NCBI GenBank assembly: GCA_013288145.1
Contig: JABDCJ010000019.1
Location: 21,561-39,237 of the forward strand
DNA: 17,677 nucleotides
Direction of reading: 5' to 3'
Source: Nitrososphaerota archaeon
GTDB taxonomy: Archaea; Thermoproteota; Nitrososphaeria; Nitrososphaerales; CADDZS01
This document shows positions 1 to 6,505 of the stretch, in pieces (within the stretch, counting starts at the first letter, position 1; each line of letters starts with the position of its first letter). The position numbers were made by a program, and so were the translations under genes. The notes below the pieces were generated by a model. It made no database searches and was not told the DNA's origin. It saw nothing but the letters and a program-made list of their open reading frames with translations.

Positions 1-1
1 C

Positions 2-412
2 GTAACTGGGGACCGAGAGCTAGTTTCTAAGAAGAGGTTTCTCCGAGAGCTCGACCAAAGACTGGAGCTCGATAACCTTGAGCGTGCGGAGCGAATCGCC
101 AGAATTACGCTTTATCTTATGAGTAAACGTCTATCTCCTGAGCAGAAAAAACAGCTAAAGAAACACTTGCCAGCCGGGATCAGGAGCCTCTGGGCAGTCG
201 TAGAGCAACAAGGCTCTGAACAATATTTTGACACCTGCGACTTTCTCGGCCCGATTAAGAAACAGGGCAAGTTTGAGACGATGGAGGAGGCTTACATTGC
301 AGCCAGGGAAGTTTTTTCGTCTCTGAAGCGGATGATGACCCCGGTGGAAGCTCTTGAGCTCTCCCGGTCTCTACCCAGAGGATTGCAGGATATCTGGGAA
401 AGCGCTCCATAG
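2..412 (+). CDS. DUF2267-like protein, C-terminal part (start lies before the window)
   Basis: The frame is open from base 2 to the TAG at 410-412, with no stop and no start codon before the ATG at 119. That ATG is therefore probably an internal methionine and the gene is cut by the window edge. The visible 136 residues contain two copies of a similar unit of about 55-60 residues. Each has a helix rich in E, A and R (containing NLERAERIARI in the first copy and MEEAYIAAREVF in the second), then a segment ending in LPAGIRSLW or LPRGLQDIW. This helix, turn, LP-x2-L-x2-(L/I)W pattern matches my memory of DUF2267 proteins, whose biochemical role is not known. It has no membrane segment or cysteine cluster. 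The gene is followed by a T-rich tract and a long gene-free stretch, so it is likely the end of its transcript. Family call by pattern only; the coding frame is more certain than the name. Confidence 0.65.
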   Translation, partial: VTGDRELVSKKRFLRELDQRLELDNLERAERIARITLYLMSKRLSPEQKKQLKKHLPAGIRSLWAVVEQQGSEQYFDTCDFLGPIKKQGKFETMEEAYIAAREVFSSLKRMMTPVEALELSRSLPRGLQDIWESAP

Positions 413-827
413 TTTTCGAAACTGACCTCGAGCTTCAGCTTTTCTTAATCCTTTTTGGGAATCTATAGGTTCAAGCATAGGCCTGAGCCGAACAAGAAAA
501 TTCGGGTCGATCCGTATCCAAACGGATGCCGAGCCTAGTCGGAAGTTTAGAGCCGGCTTAACCGACTAACTTTGACGTGGCCGTACGCCGCGATTTAATA
601 AGCGGATAAGCTCTCGATCCATGAATCAACGAGCCTGACCCACGGGAGAAATATTCCACGAGTCGATTCAAATCGCGCGAGAACTGCGTTTTGTTCGAGT
701 GTTTAACAGCTGGCAAAAAAATTTATCGTAAACAAATGATTTTTCCGTTGTGAAATAGAACTATGTTTTGAAAAACTCATAAGACTGACTAATTTTCATT
801 TGATCAAAGTCCCAAAGTGTCAAAAAT
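413..827. other. 415-bp gene-free stretch with several inverted repeats
   Basis: No convincing reading frame is present on either strand. The part from about 480 to 690 holds short inverted repeats that could fold in RNA. One has 6-bp arms at 510-515 and 522-527. One has 7-bp arms TAGTCGG/CCGACTA at 536-542 and 562-568. A third has 6-bp arms with one G-U pair around 612-645. The last 100 bases are A/T-rich and presumably hold the promoter of the E2 gene at 828. I looked for tRNA T-arm motifs, RNase P and SRP RNA signatures and did not find a convincing one. It could be an unrecognised structured RNA, a long leader, or simply spacer. Confidence 0.5.
438..457 (+). terminator. T-rich termination signal after the DUF2267 gene
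   Basis: A T-rich tract with T4 and T5 runs lies 26 bases after the stop codon and ahead of a gene-free region. Archaeal RNA polymerase commonly terminates on such tracts without a hairpin. There is no direct support beyond composition and position. Confidence 0.35.
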
Positions 828-2162
828 TTGTCGCGAGAATTCAAATTACCTGATCTTGGCGAGGGCGTGGCAGAAGGTGAGATTGTAAAGTGGCTTGTCA
901 AAGAGGGAGAGTCGATAAGCGAGGATCAACCAATGGTCGAAGTTATGACAGACAAGGCTACGGTTCAGATACCATCCCCTTCAACCGGTAAGGTTGCTAG
1001 GATTCTTGCAAAGGAAGGTCAAACTGCGAAGGTCGGCGACGTCTTGGTTACTCTTGATGAATCTAATGGATCTTCAAAGAATCAATCTGAATCCTTGAAA
1101 AAAACATCCGAGGTCAGCTCATCAACGACCAGTAATCAGTCCATTCCGAATGTTCAGACACCGAGTACGACAGGATTAGGAATTGTCGCCACGCCTGCTA
1201 CAAGAAAATTGGCTAGAGATCTTAATGTTAACCTTGAAACTGTAAAGGGATCAGGTCCGGCCGGGCGAATTACGGAGGAAGATGTGAAGAAAGCCGTGGG
1301 TGGACAGGGTTCGAAGGCATCATTTGAGCAGCAAAAAACGCCTCAACCATCACCGCAACAACAGCTGACGCGGACTCCTCCGACCGTCTCGACTACAACA
1401 TCAAACGTCGTTACAAGTCAGATCTCAATGACTCCGAGATCAGCAGGTCAAATGGAGGAGAGGATTCCGATTCATGGAATTAGAAAACGTATTTCGGAAA
1501 AGATGACGAGGTCTCTCAGGACAACAGCTCAGGTAACCCACATTGATGAAGTAGATTTCACCCAGCTAATGTCCTTAAGGGAAAAAGCAAAACCCCTCGC
1601 TGAACAGCAGAACGTGAAGCTAACGTTCATGCCTTTCATCATGGAGGCGGTCGCAGCCTGTCTGAAGGAATTCCCCAACTTTAACGCATCAATTGATGAC
1701 GATAAACAGGAGATTGTGGTAAAGAAATACTACAACATCGGATTTGCCACAGATACGCCAAACGGCCTGATAGTCCCGGTTGTTAAAGACGTCGACAAGA
1801 AGAGCATATTCGAAATAGCAAAGGAGTTAGGCGATCTGTCCGAAAAGGCACGAATTGGAAAAATATCTCTTGATGAAATTCAGGGCGGGACATTTACGGT
1901 TACAAACATTGGTACCCTGGGTGGAATAATGTCTACTCCGATCATTAACACGCCGGAAGTAGCAATCCTGGGTGTGCACAAGATTCAGAAAAGACCGGTC
2001 GTCAGGGACGACCAGATAGTAATTCGGGATGTGTCCTTTGTTTCGCTTTCATTCGACCATAGAATCGTTGACGGCGCTGACGCTGCAAGGTTTACGACGA
2101 AATTAATTGGGATTCTCGAAAATCCTGGTTTGTTAATGGCTAGCAACGTCCGTCTGATCTGA
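828..2162 (+). CDS. 2-oxoacid dehydrogenase complex E2 component (dihydrolipoamide acyltransferase)
   Basis: E2 core of a pyruvate-, branched-chain- or 2-oxoglutarate-type dehydrogenase complex; it carries the acyl group on lipoate and passes it to CoA. The 444 residues show the standard order. The lipoyl domain is at 1-77, with Lys43 in the TDKA turn. A flexible linker follows, then a peripheral-subunit-binding domain at about 118-157 that docks E1/E3. A second linker is rich in Q, S, T and P. The catalytic acyltransferase domain at about 210-444 has the active-site signature DHRIVDG, with His411 and Asp415. The start is TTG; the lipoyl domain begins at once and no upstream ATG is in frame. 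No Shine-Dalgarno sequence is seen, so the mRNA may be leaderless. No E1 alpha or beta gene is adjacent, but E3 and LipB lie 1-3 kb away on the other strand. The acyl substrate cannot be told from E2 alone. Its stop is only 5 bases from the stop of the convergent prenyltransferase gene. Confidence 0.95.
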   Translation: MSREFKLPDLGEGVAEGEIVKWLVKEGESISEDQPMVEVMTDKATVQIPSPSTGKVARILAKEGQTAKVGDVLVTLDESNGSSKNQSESLKKTSEVSSSTTSNQSIPNVQTPSTTGLGIVATPATRKLARDLNVNLETVKGSGPAGRITEEDVKKAVGGQGSKASFEQQKTPQPSPQQQLTRTPPTVSTTTSNVVTSQISMTPRSAGQMEERIPIHGIRKRISEKMTRSLRTTAQVTHIDEVDFTQLMSLREKAKPLAEQQNVKLTFMPFIMEAVAACLKEFPNFNASIDDDKQEIVVKKYYNIGFATDTPNGLIVPVVKDVDKKSIFEIAKELGDLSEKARIGKISLDEIQGGTFTVTNIGTLGGIMSTPIINTPEVAILGVHKIQKRPVVRDDQIVIRDVSFVSLSFDHRIVDGADAARFTTKLIGILENPGLLMASNVRLI

Positions 2163-2167
2163 TATGT

Positions 2168-3127
2168 TCAGTGAAGCGGTACTGCAATTGTGATTGCAAG
2201 CATAAGCGAGAAAATCCAATTAGAAAGCAAGGCATTGACAGTAAAAGGAACGTAATAGGGAGGCGCTTCATGCGATTTCTTGAATGTGCCAGCCTTTCTC
2301 GAAAGAATTAGTGCTGATAATGCTAGTGCTAACAAACTTTGAAGCGGTAGCATTCTTTCTGCTACCAGCAGCACTACTATGACGTAAGAGAAAATCGTAA
2401 GAATTAGAGAAGCCTTGAGTGCTTTAGGTCTGCCTAAAACAGCACCGAGACTAAGTTTTCTAGCTTTTTGGTACACTTCATAGAAAATCATGTCATGATC
2501 TATCAGGATCGTTACCGTCATCAACCCGATTGCAATAGAGTCGAGAAAAGCCGAGAGACTCAACTCGCCGGTTTGAACGTAATACGCACCCATCACCGGA
2601 ATCGGTCCGAACGCCAAGAGAATCGCAATCTCGCCTAGCCCCTTTCCTAGATAGTCCAGTTTGACCGGAGGCGCTGTGTAGAAGATCGCGAGAAGGATCC
2701 CAATTACTGCGAAAATTAGTGACCAATAACCCACTACAAGTGAGAAATAAATCGAAATCAAAAGACTACCAAGGAATAGAATTGCGGAAACGATCTTCGC
2801 CATTTTCAATGATATCAACTTTCTCGGAAGCGGCTTCCATCCACCAAAGTTAGGTGGAAACATCGAGTTGGCAATAGCATCTACGCCATTCTGGTAATCA
2901 TAGCAATCGTCTATCGCGTTTGCACCTAAATGGAGCAATGCTACCCCCAAAATCACGAGGAGAAAGTAGTCTAGCCTGAAAGATCCTGATCCATGATAGG
3001 CTATGGATGTTCCCACCATTGCAGGAAGAAGGATCAGCGGAAGAAATTGGGTTCTTGTCAGTCGGAAGAATATTTCGAGCTTGCTGATTTTACTTGCCGG
3101 AGCAACGCTTTCAATATCGCTAGCCAA
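2168..3127 (-). CDS. UbiA-family prenyltransferase, MenA-like (quinone or lipid biosynthesis)
   Basis: Integral membrane enzyme of 319 residues that would join a polyprenyl diphosphate to an aromatic or other acceptor. I count about eight to nine hydrophobic helices. The first Mg-diphosphate motif is clear: N70-A-I-D73-D74-C-Y-D77. The segment YTAPPVKLDYLGKGLGEIA near 150-168 and the following FGPIPVMGAYY are typical of the MenA (dihydroxynaphthoate prenyltransferase) branch. The second motif, usually N-x2-R-D-x3-D, reads I-D-H-D-M-I-F-Y-E around residues 209-217, so the Asn and Arg are missing. The start is TTG at 3127, supported by a strong AAGGAGG eight bases upstream. It lies downstream of lipB on the same strand with a 92-base gap holding two hairpins, so it may be co-transcribed or separately controlled. 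Menaquinone synthesis is the best guess; the acceptor substrate is not proven by sequence. Confidence 0.85.
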   Translation of the reverse strand: MASDIESVAPASKISKLEIFFRLTRTQFLPLILLPAMVGTSIAYHGSGSFRLDYFLLVILGVALLHLGANAIDDCYDYQNGVDAIANSMFPPNFGGWKPLPRKLISLKMAKIVSAILFLGSLLISIYFSLVVGYWSLIFAVIGILLAIFYTAPPVKLDYLGKGLGEIAILLAFGPIPVMGAYYVQTGELSLSAFLDSIAIGLMTVTILIDHDMIFYEVYQKARKLSLGAVLGRPKALKASLILTIFSYVIVVLLVAERMLPLQSLLALALSALILSRKAGTFKKSHEAPPYYVPFTVNALLSNWIFSLMLAITIAVPLH

Positions 3128-3135
3128 AATGAGTG

Positions 3136-3142
3136 CCTCCTT
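3136..3142 (-). promoter_or_regulatory. Strong Shine-Dalgarno site that fixes the TTG start of the prenyltransferase
   Basis: On the minus strand the bases read AAGGAGG, with eight bases between it and the TTG at 3127. This is the best ribosome binding site in the window and settles the start codon choice. Confidence 0.75.
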
Positions 3143-3143
3143 G

Positions 3144-3178
3144 ATCAGAAATACTACAGTTGAGTGGTAATTTCTGAT
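3144..3178 (-). repeat. Perfect 9-bp inverted repeat before the prenyltransferase ribosome binding site
   Basis: Arms ATCAGAAAT at 3144-3152 and ATTTCTGAT at 3170-3178 are exact reverse complements around a 17-base centre. On the minus-strand mRNA the hairpin ends one base before the AAGGAGG site. It could be a regulator-binding dyad, an RNA hairpin affecting translation, or an mRNA-processing site. Confidence 0.5.
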
Positions 3179-3196
3179 GGATTAGTCTAAAGGTTT

Positions 3197-3210
3197 GTCC
3201 CCATTGGGAC
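3197..3210 (-). repeat. Small GC-rich hairpin just after lipB
   Basis: GTCCC at 3197-3201 and GGGAC at 3206-3210 form a perfect 5-bp stem with a 4-base loop, beginning 9 bases after the lipB stop codon on the minus strand. No T-run follows, so it is not a classical terminator. Confidence 0.4.
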
Positions 3211-3219
3211 TTCGACTAA

Positions 3220-3891
3220 CTAACTGATCTCGAAACTTGTCCCGAACCTTTTCGAAAATGACCTAACTATCTCTCGCTTTACTTCATCCATTTCAATCGT
3301 ATGGCCGAGCTCTTTTGCAAATGAGGTCATCACGCTGGAATCGAATCCGCAAGGTTTGATTTTCTGAAAATAGGAGAGGTCGGTACTGACGTTCAGCGCC
3401 AAACCGTGATATGTTACCCAGTGCGAGCACGCAACACCTATGCTTGCAATTTTTCGCTTTCCATCGACCCATACGCCAGTTAGTGATCCAAGCTTACCTT
3501 CACTCCTTATATTGAATTTCAGGAGCGCGTCGGAGATTACATTTTCTAATAATTCTACGTATTGTCTGACTCCCAACCCTCTTTCCGTTAGTGATACGAT
3601 GGGATACGCTACAAGTTGACCTGGGCCATGATATGTGACGTCGCCACCTCTTTCAATTTCGTACTTTGGTAGATCCTGAACCAGAATGTTTTCAATGTGC
3701 GACCCTCTGCCTGTCGTAAGGACGTGATCATGTTCTACAAGGATTAAAGAATCTGGTATTTCTGATCGAATCTTTTTTTCGACCAGGGATTTTTGAAAGT
3801 CCCAGACTATTTGGTAATCGTTCGAAAAACCCAGGTCGTAAAGCAAGCACACAGAATTTGGGTGTTCCTGTTTTTGTTGAGATTCTACCAA
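3220..3891 (-). CDS. lipB: Octanoyltransferase LipB (lipoate biosynthesis)
   Basis: Transfers an octanoyl group to the lipoyl lysine of acceptor proteins such as the E2 encoded nearby, the first step of endogenous lipoate synthesis; LipA then inserts sulfur. The 223-residue length is normal for the family. The signature RGGDVTYHGPGQLVAYPI lies at 81-98. The catalytic lysine is Lys147 in KIASIG and the catalytic cysteine is Cys181 in KPCGF. The substrate-pocket segment HGLALNV is at 162-168. The start used is TTG at 3891, 18 bases after the stop of the E3 gene; a GTG 13 codons downstream is an alternative. The two genes read as one operon. A lipA gene is not in the window. In bacteria the donor is octanoyl-ACP; archaea generally lack that pathway, so the in vivo donor is open. 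Confidence 0.93.
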   Translation of the reverse strand: MVESQQKQEHPNSVCLLYDLGFSNDYQIVWDFQKSLVEKKIRSEIPDSLILVEHDHVLTTGRGSHIENILVQDLPKYEIERGGDVTYHGPGQLVAYPIVSLTERGLGVRQYVELLENVISDALLKFNIRSEGKLGSLTGVWVDGKRKIASIGVACSHWVTYHGLALNVSTDLSYFQKIKPCGFDSSVMTSFAKELGHTIEMDEVKREIVRSFSKRFGTSFEIS

Positions 3892-3909
3892 TCCGGGTTG
3901 TCAACCTTG

Positions 3910-5334
3910 TCATGAAACGGGTTTGTTTGTTATGTGGATAGCTTTTCCTAATGCGTTCTCGGCTGCCTCCATCATAGTCTCCGGAAGAGTGGGATGAGGA
4001 TGGATTGTCAATGCGATATCTTCAAGGGTCGCTCCCATCTCAATTGCAAGTGTAGCCTCGCTAATCAGATCAGAAGCCTCTTGACCTACAATACCGACGC
4101 CCAGAACCAGACCGGAATCCTTCTCTGCCATAATTTTGGTAAAGCCCTCTGATTCGAGAGATGCCAGAGCCCGGCCGTTTGCAACAAATGGGAATTTCCC
4201 GGTTCTCGCCGCAATGCCCTTCGACGAAATTTCAGCAGGCGGCATACCTACGATCGCAATTTCAGGATCGGTGAAGATCGCGGAGGGCATAGCGACATTG
4301 TCAAAGGAGCTATTAAGACCCGAAATAACTTCTGCTGCAACAATGCCTTCACGGCTCGCTTTGTGAGCAAGCAAAGGGCCACCAACGACATCGCCTATGG
4401 CGTAAATGTTCGGGAGATTGGTCCGCATTTGTCTATCTACCTTGACAAAGCCTCGCTGGTCAATGACGACTCCTGTGGATTCGAGGCCGATGGCGGATGA
4501 GTTCGGTTTTCTTCCGACGGACACTAGCACATTGTCCACGTCAACAGATGCTTCCTTTCCATCACTAGTCTCGAAAATCACTCTAGCTCCATTTGAGATC
4601 GGGTTGGCACTTTTTACCTTGCTTTTCAAATAGATTTTTGCATTCATCCGTTGAAGCGATCTCGAAACAATATTAACGAGCTCTAGATCGACCCCCGGTA
4701 GCAGCTGATCCAGGAGCTCGACTATCGTAAGCTCACTACCAAACAAGTTTGCGTACGCCATTCCAATTTCGAGACCGATTACGCCTCCACCAACGATCAG
4801 CAAGCGTTTAGGCGGGATTGTAAGACTGAGTGCCTCGGTGCTTGAGATAACAGATTTGCCGTCGAACTTTGCCGAAGGGATTTCAATCGGCGACGATCCT
4901 GTAGCTATAATGGCTTGATCAAAGCTCAACTCAAGTTGATCGGTTCCCTCTATTGAGATCTTGTTAGGACCGAGAAACTTGGCTGTGCCGTGGATAACTC
5001 GAACCTTGTACGATTTTAGGAGTTGAGAAACCCCGCCCGTTAGTTTTGCAACTACACTTTGCTTCCATTCCTGCAATCTAGAGTTGTCAACTCTAACCGT
5101 TGCATCAATCCCCATTTTCGATGCATTTCTGGCGTTTTTTACGAGCTTGCTCGCCGTGATGAGAGCCTTGCTTGGAATGCATCCGACGTTAAGGCACACT
5201 CCTCCGATCTTGTCCCGTTCAACGACGGCAACTGTTTTTCCTAGTTGCGCGAGCCTGATAGCGGCAACGTATCCTCCGGGTCCAGAACCGATAATTGCCA
5301 CATTTGGGTTTTGGTCAGAAGAATTAGTGCTCAT
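3910..5334 (-). CDS. lpdA: Dihydrolipoamide dehydrogenase (E3 component)
   Basis: FAD- and NAD-dependent flavoprotein of 474 residues that reoxidises dihydrolipoyl groups on E2 or on the glycine cleavage H protein. The FAD-binding GSGPGG is at 16-21. The redox-active disulfide is Cys47-x4-Cys52 in GGVCLNVGCIPSK. The NAD-binding GGGVIGLE lies near 187-194. The second FAD contact AIGDVVGGPLLAHKA lies near 310-324. The C-terminal active-site pair is His447 and Glu452 in HPHPTLPE. All key residues are present, so it should be active. The ATG start fits the family. It leads an operon with lipB and has its own upstream region with an inverted repeat, separated from the preceding gene by a terminator. 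With no E1 in the window, it may serve more than one lipoyl enzyme. Confidence 0.96.
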   Translation of the reverse strand: MSTNSSDQNPNVAIIGSGPGGYVAAIRLAQLGKTVAVVERDKIGGVCLNVGCIPSKALITASKLVKNARNASKMGIDATVRVDNSRLQEWKQSVVAKLTGGVSQLLKSYKVRVIHGTAKFLGPNKISIEGTDQLELSFDQAIIATGSSPIEIPSAKFDGKSVISSTEALSLTIPPKRLLIVGGGVIGLEIGMAYANLFGSELTIVELLDQLLPGVDLELVNIVSRSLQRMNAKIYLKSKVKSANPISNGARVIFETSDGKEASVDVDNVLVSVGRKPNSSAIGLESTGVVIDQRGFVKVDRQMRTNLPNIYAIGDVVGGPLLAHKASREGIVAAEVISGLNSSFDNVAMPSAIFTDPEIAIVGMPPAEISSKGIAARTGKFPFVANGRALASLESEGFTKIMAEKDSGLVLGVGIVGQEASDLISEATLAIEMGATLEDIALTIHPHPTLPETMMEAAENALGKAIHITNKPVS

Positions 5335-5366
5335 ATTTGAGCAACACGATCCCTTTTTCTTTCACG

Positions 5367-5399
5367 GTTATTACTGGCAGTTGTTGATTTCATAATAAC
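5367..5399 (-). promoter_or_regulatory. Inverted repeat in the promoter region of the E3-lipB operon
   Basis: GTTATTA at 5367-5373 and TAATAAC at 5393-5399 are exact 7-bp reverse complements spaced by 19 bases, 33-65 bases upstream of the E3 start codon. One arm on the minus strand reads TTATTATG and could itself be the TATA element. The arrangement suits a dimeric repressor or activator, but no regulator is identified. Confidence 0.35.
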
Positions 5400-5423
5400 G
5401 ATTTTGGAATGGAAAAATCAAAC

Positions 5424-5452
5424 AAAAAAGGATCTTTTGGACAAGAAAATCC
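5424..5452 (-). terminator. Hairpin plus T6 terminator after the 299-residue unknown gene
   Basis: On the minus strand GGATTTT pairs with AAAAGATCC (one bulged G) and is followed at once by six T and then a further T-rich stretch. The gene ends at 5457, only a few bases before the stem. This separates it from the E3-lipB transcript. Confidence 0.55.
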
Positions 5453-5456
5453 TCCT

Positions 5457-6356
5457 TCAAATTACTGTCAGACATCCTTCGTCATAACGCTTTTTGGTTT
5501 TTTCGTCAACGTAAGAAATCCTCAATCTCCCACGAAAATGCTCTTCCATGGGCCATGTGATAGAGCCAAATGGCGCGATCTCCTTGCCTATGGTTGATTT
5601 ACCCAAAGTCTCCAATTGTGCCGGATGTGCCCCAACGTTTTCGATTAACAACGAGGTCTTCTCAGGAAAACTCATTATGTAAGAGCTCGACGCTGCTCTC
5701 TCACAATCATGTCCTTTGAGAAAATAATTGATTCTGAATCGCGAAAGTGGTGTCTTTTTCTCACTTCCCGCCAGCCCTCGAAAATCTTGCTCAACGGTTT
5801 TTGATTGCTCTCTCTTTTTTCTCGAATCTGCAATCGATCCCTTCTTGGCAAGGATTTCTGATTCAAGAAGCAGAGCTCTGGAAATGGCTAATTTCACTAT
5901 CGCGTCAATTGGACGAATTAGAGGGTGCCGTTCATCTCTGAAACTCAGTGCAATTTTGGATTGTTCGAAGAGTGCGATTGAATTCTTGTAGCCCTGGAAT
6001 TTTTCGTCATCGTCCTCCAGATCGGGAGCAGTTTCCAGAGATGCGCAGCCAGAAACGTAGCTCGCCATGAAACCAAAATGGATTGTCGCGCGCATTATTT
6101 CAGAAGCTCGACTGAAGCTATCAAGAGCTTTGTCGAACTGCGATAGGCTCTTGAACATTCTTCCGTCCTGAACTGTAGCGAACGAATCCATCAGTGTAGA
6201 ATACTCGTAAAATGCACGACTCACGTCAGGTTTGTTCGAAGCCTCATTAAAGAAAGATCGAGCAGCATGTTCAAATTTTAGTTTTGAATCATTAAGTAAA
6301 ATCCGAGCATCGAGTACAAGCGCCTGCTTCCAGAGCTCAAATCCCTCAGAGACCAA
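5457..6356 (-). CDS. Unknown protein: helical repeats plus C-terminal Ig-like beta domain
   Basis: I do not recognise a named family. The first 200 or so of the 299 residues are predicted helices with regularly spaced aromatic and alanine residues, in the style of TPR-like repeats (for example the segments around 24-50, 70-95 and 120-190). After a charged, lysine-rich hinge near 180-200, the last 70 residues look like a small beta sandwich. They contain SLLIENVGAHPAQLE, APFGSITWP and RGRLRISYVDE, reminiscent of CARDB/APHP-type Ig-like domains. No signal peptide or membrane helix is seen, so it is probably a cytoplasmic scaffold or interaction protein. The start is the first available codon, TTG at 6356, four codons after an in-frame stop. 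It is divergent from the AN1-M50 protease with about 150 bases between start codons. It has its own terminator. Confidence 0.7.
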   Translation of the reverse strand: MVSEGFELWKQALVLDARILLNDSKLKFEHAARSFFNEASNKPDVSRAFYEYSTLMDSFATVQDGRMFKSLSQFDKALDSFSRASEIMRATIHFGFMASYVSGCASLETAPDLEDDDEKFQGYKNSIALFEQSKIALSFRDERHPLIRPIDAIVKLAISRALLLESEILAKKGSIADSRKKREQSKTVEQDFRGLAGSEKKTPLSRFRINYFLKGHDCERAASSSYIMSFPEKTSLLIENVGAHPAQLETLGKSTIGKEIAPFGSITWPMEEHFRGRLRISYVDEKTKKRYDEGCLTVI

Positions 6357-6461
6357 GAGACGGATCTAAGCGCATTCAACACGACTATTGAGTGTTTACA
6401 CTGACAGAGAATCCCCACGGGACTGAAAAGCGCAAGCGGAATCTTTTTTTCATGTATGTAC

Positions 6462-6467
6462 TATAAT
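6462..6467 (+). promoter_or_regulatory. TATA-like element of the AN1-M50 protease gene
   Basis: TATAAT lies 39 bases before the ATG at 6506, which would place transcription start about 15 bases before that ATG. This argues against the TTG at 6467 being the start codon. A G-rich site, GGGGGAG at 6484-6490, could act as a ribosome binding site. Confidence 0.45.
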
Positions 6468-6505
6468 TGCGAAAGGTTCGGAAGGGGGAGCTCACCAACT
6501 TCAAG

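Noticed and set aside
464..482. tRNA T-arm-like GGTTCAAGC and a later ATTCAAAT near 665
   Set aside because: Neither has complementary 5-bp arms, and no cloverleaf can be drawn around them on either strand.
731..790. C/D-box guide RNA (ATGAT and CTGA boxes)
   Set aside because: The C box deviates from the RTGATGA consensus and no convincing C'/D' pair is seen.
5084..5395. Plus-strand frames of 61-103 residues across the dihydrolipoamide dehydrogenase gene
   Set aside because: They are antisense to a fully conserved enzyme and show no family pattern of their own.
6370..6450. Small RNA ending in a T7 tract in the divergent promoter region
   Set aside because: The T-run is there, but no stem or promoter of its own is evident; more likely part of the promoter region.
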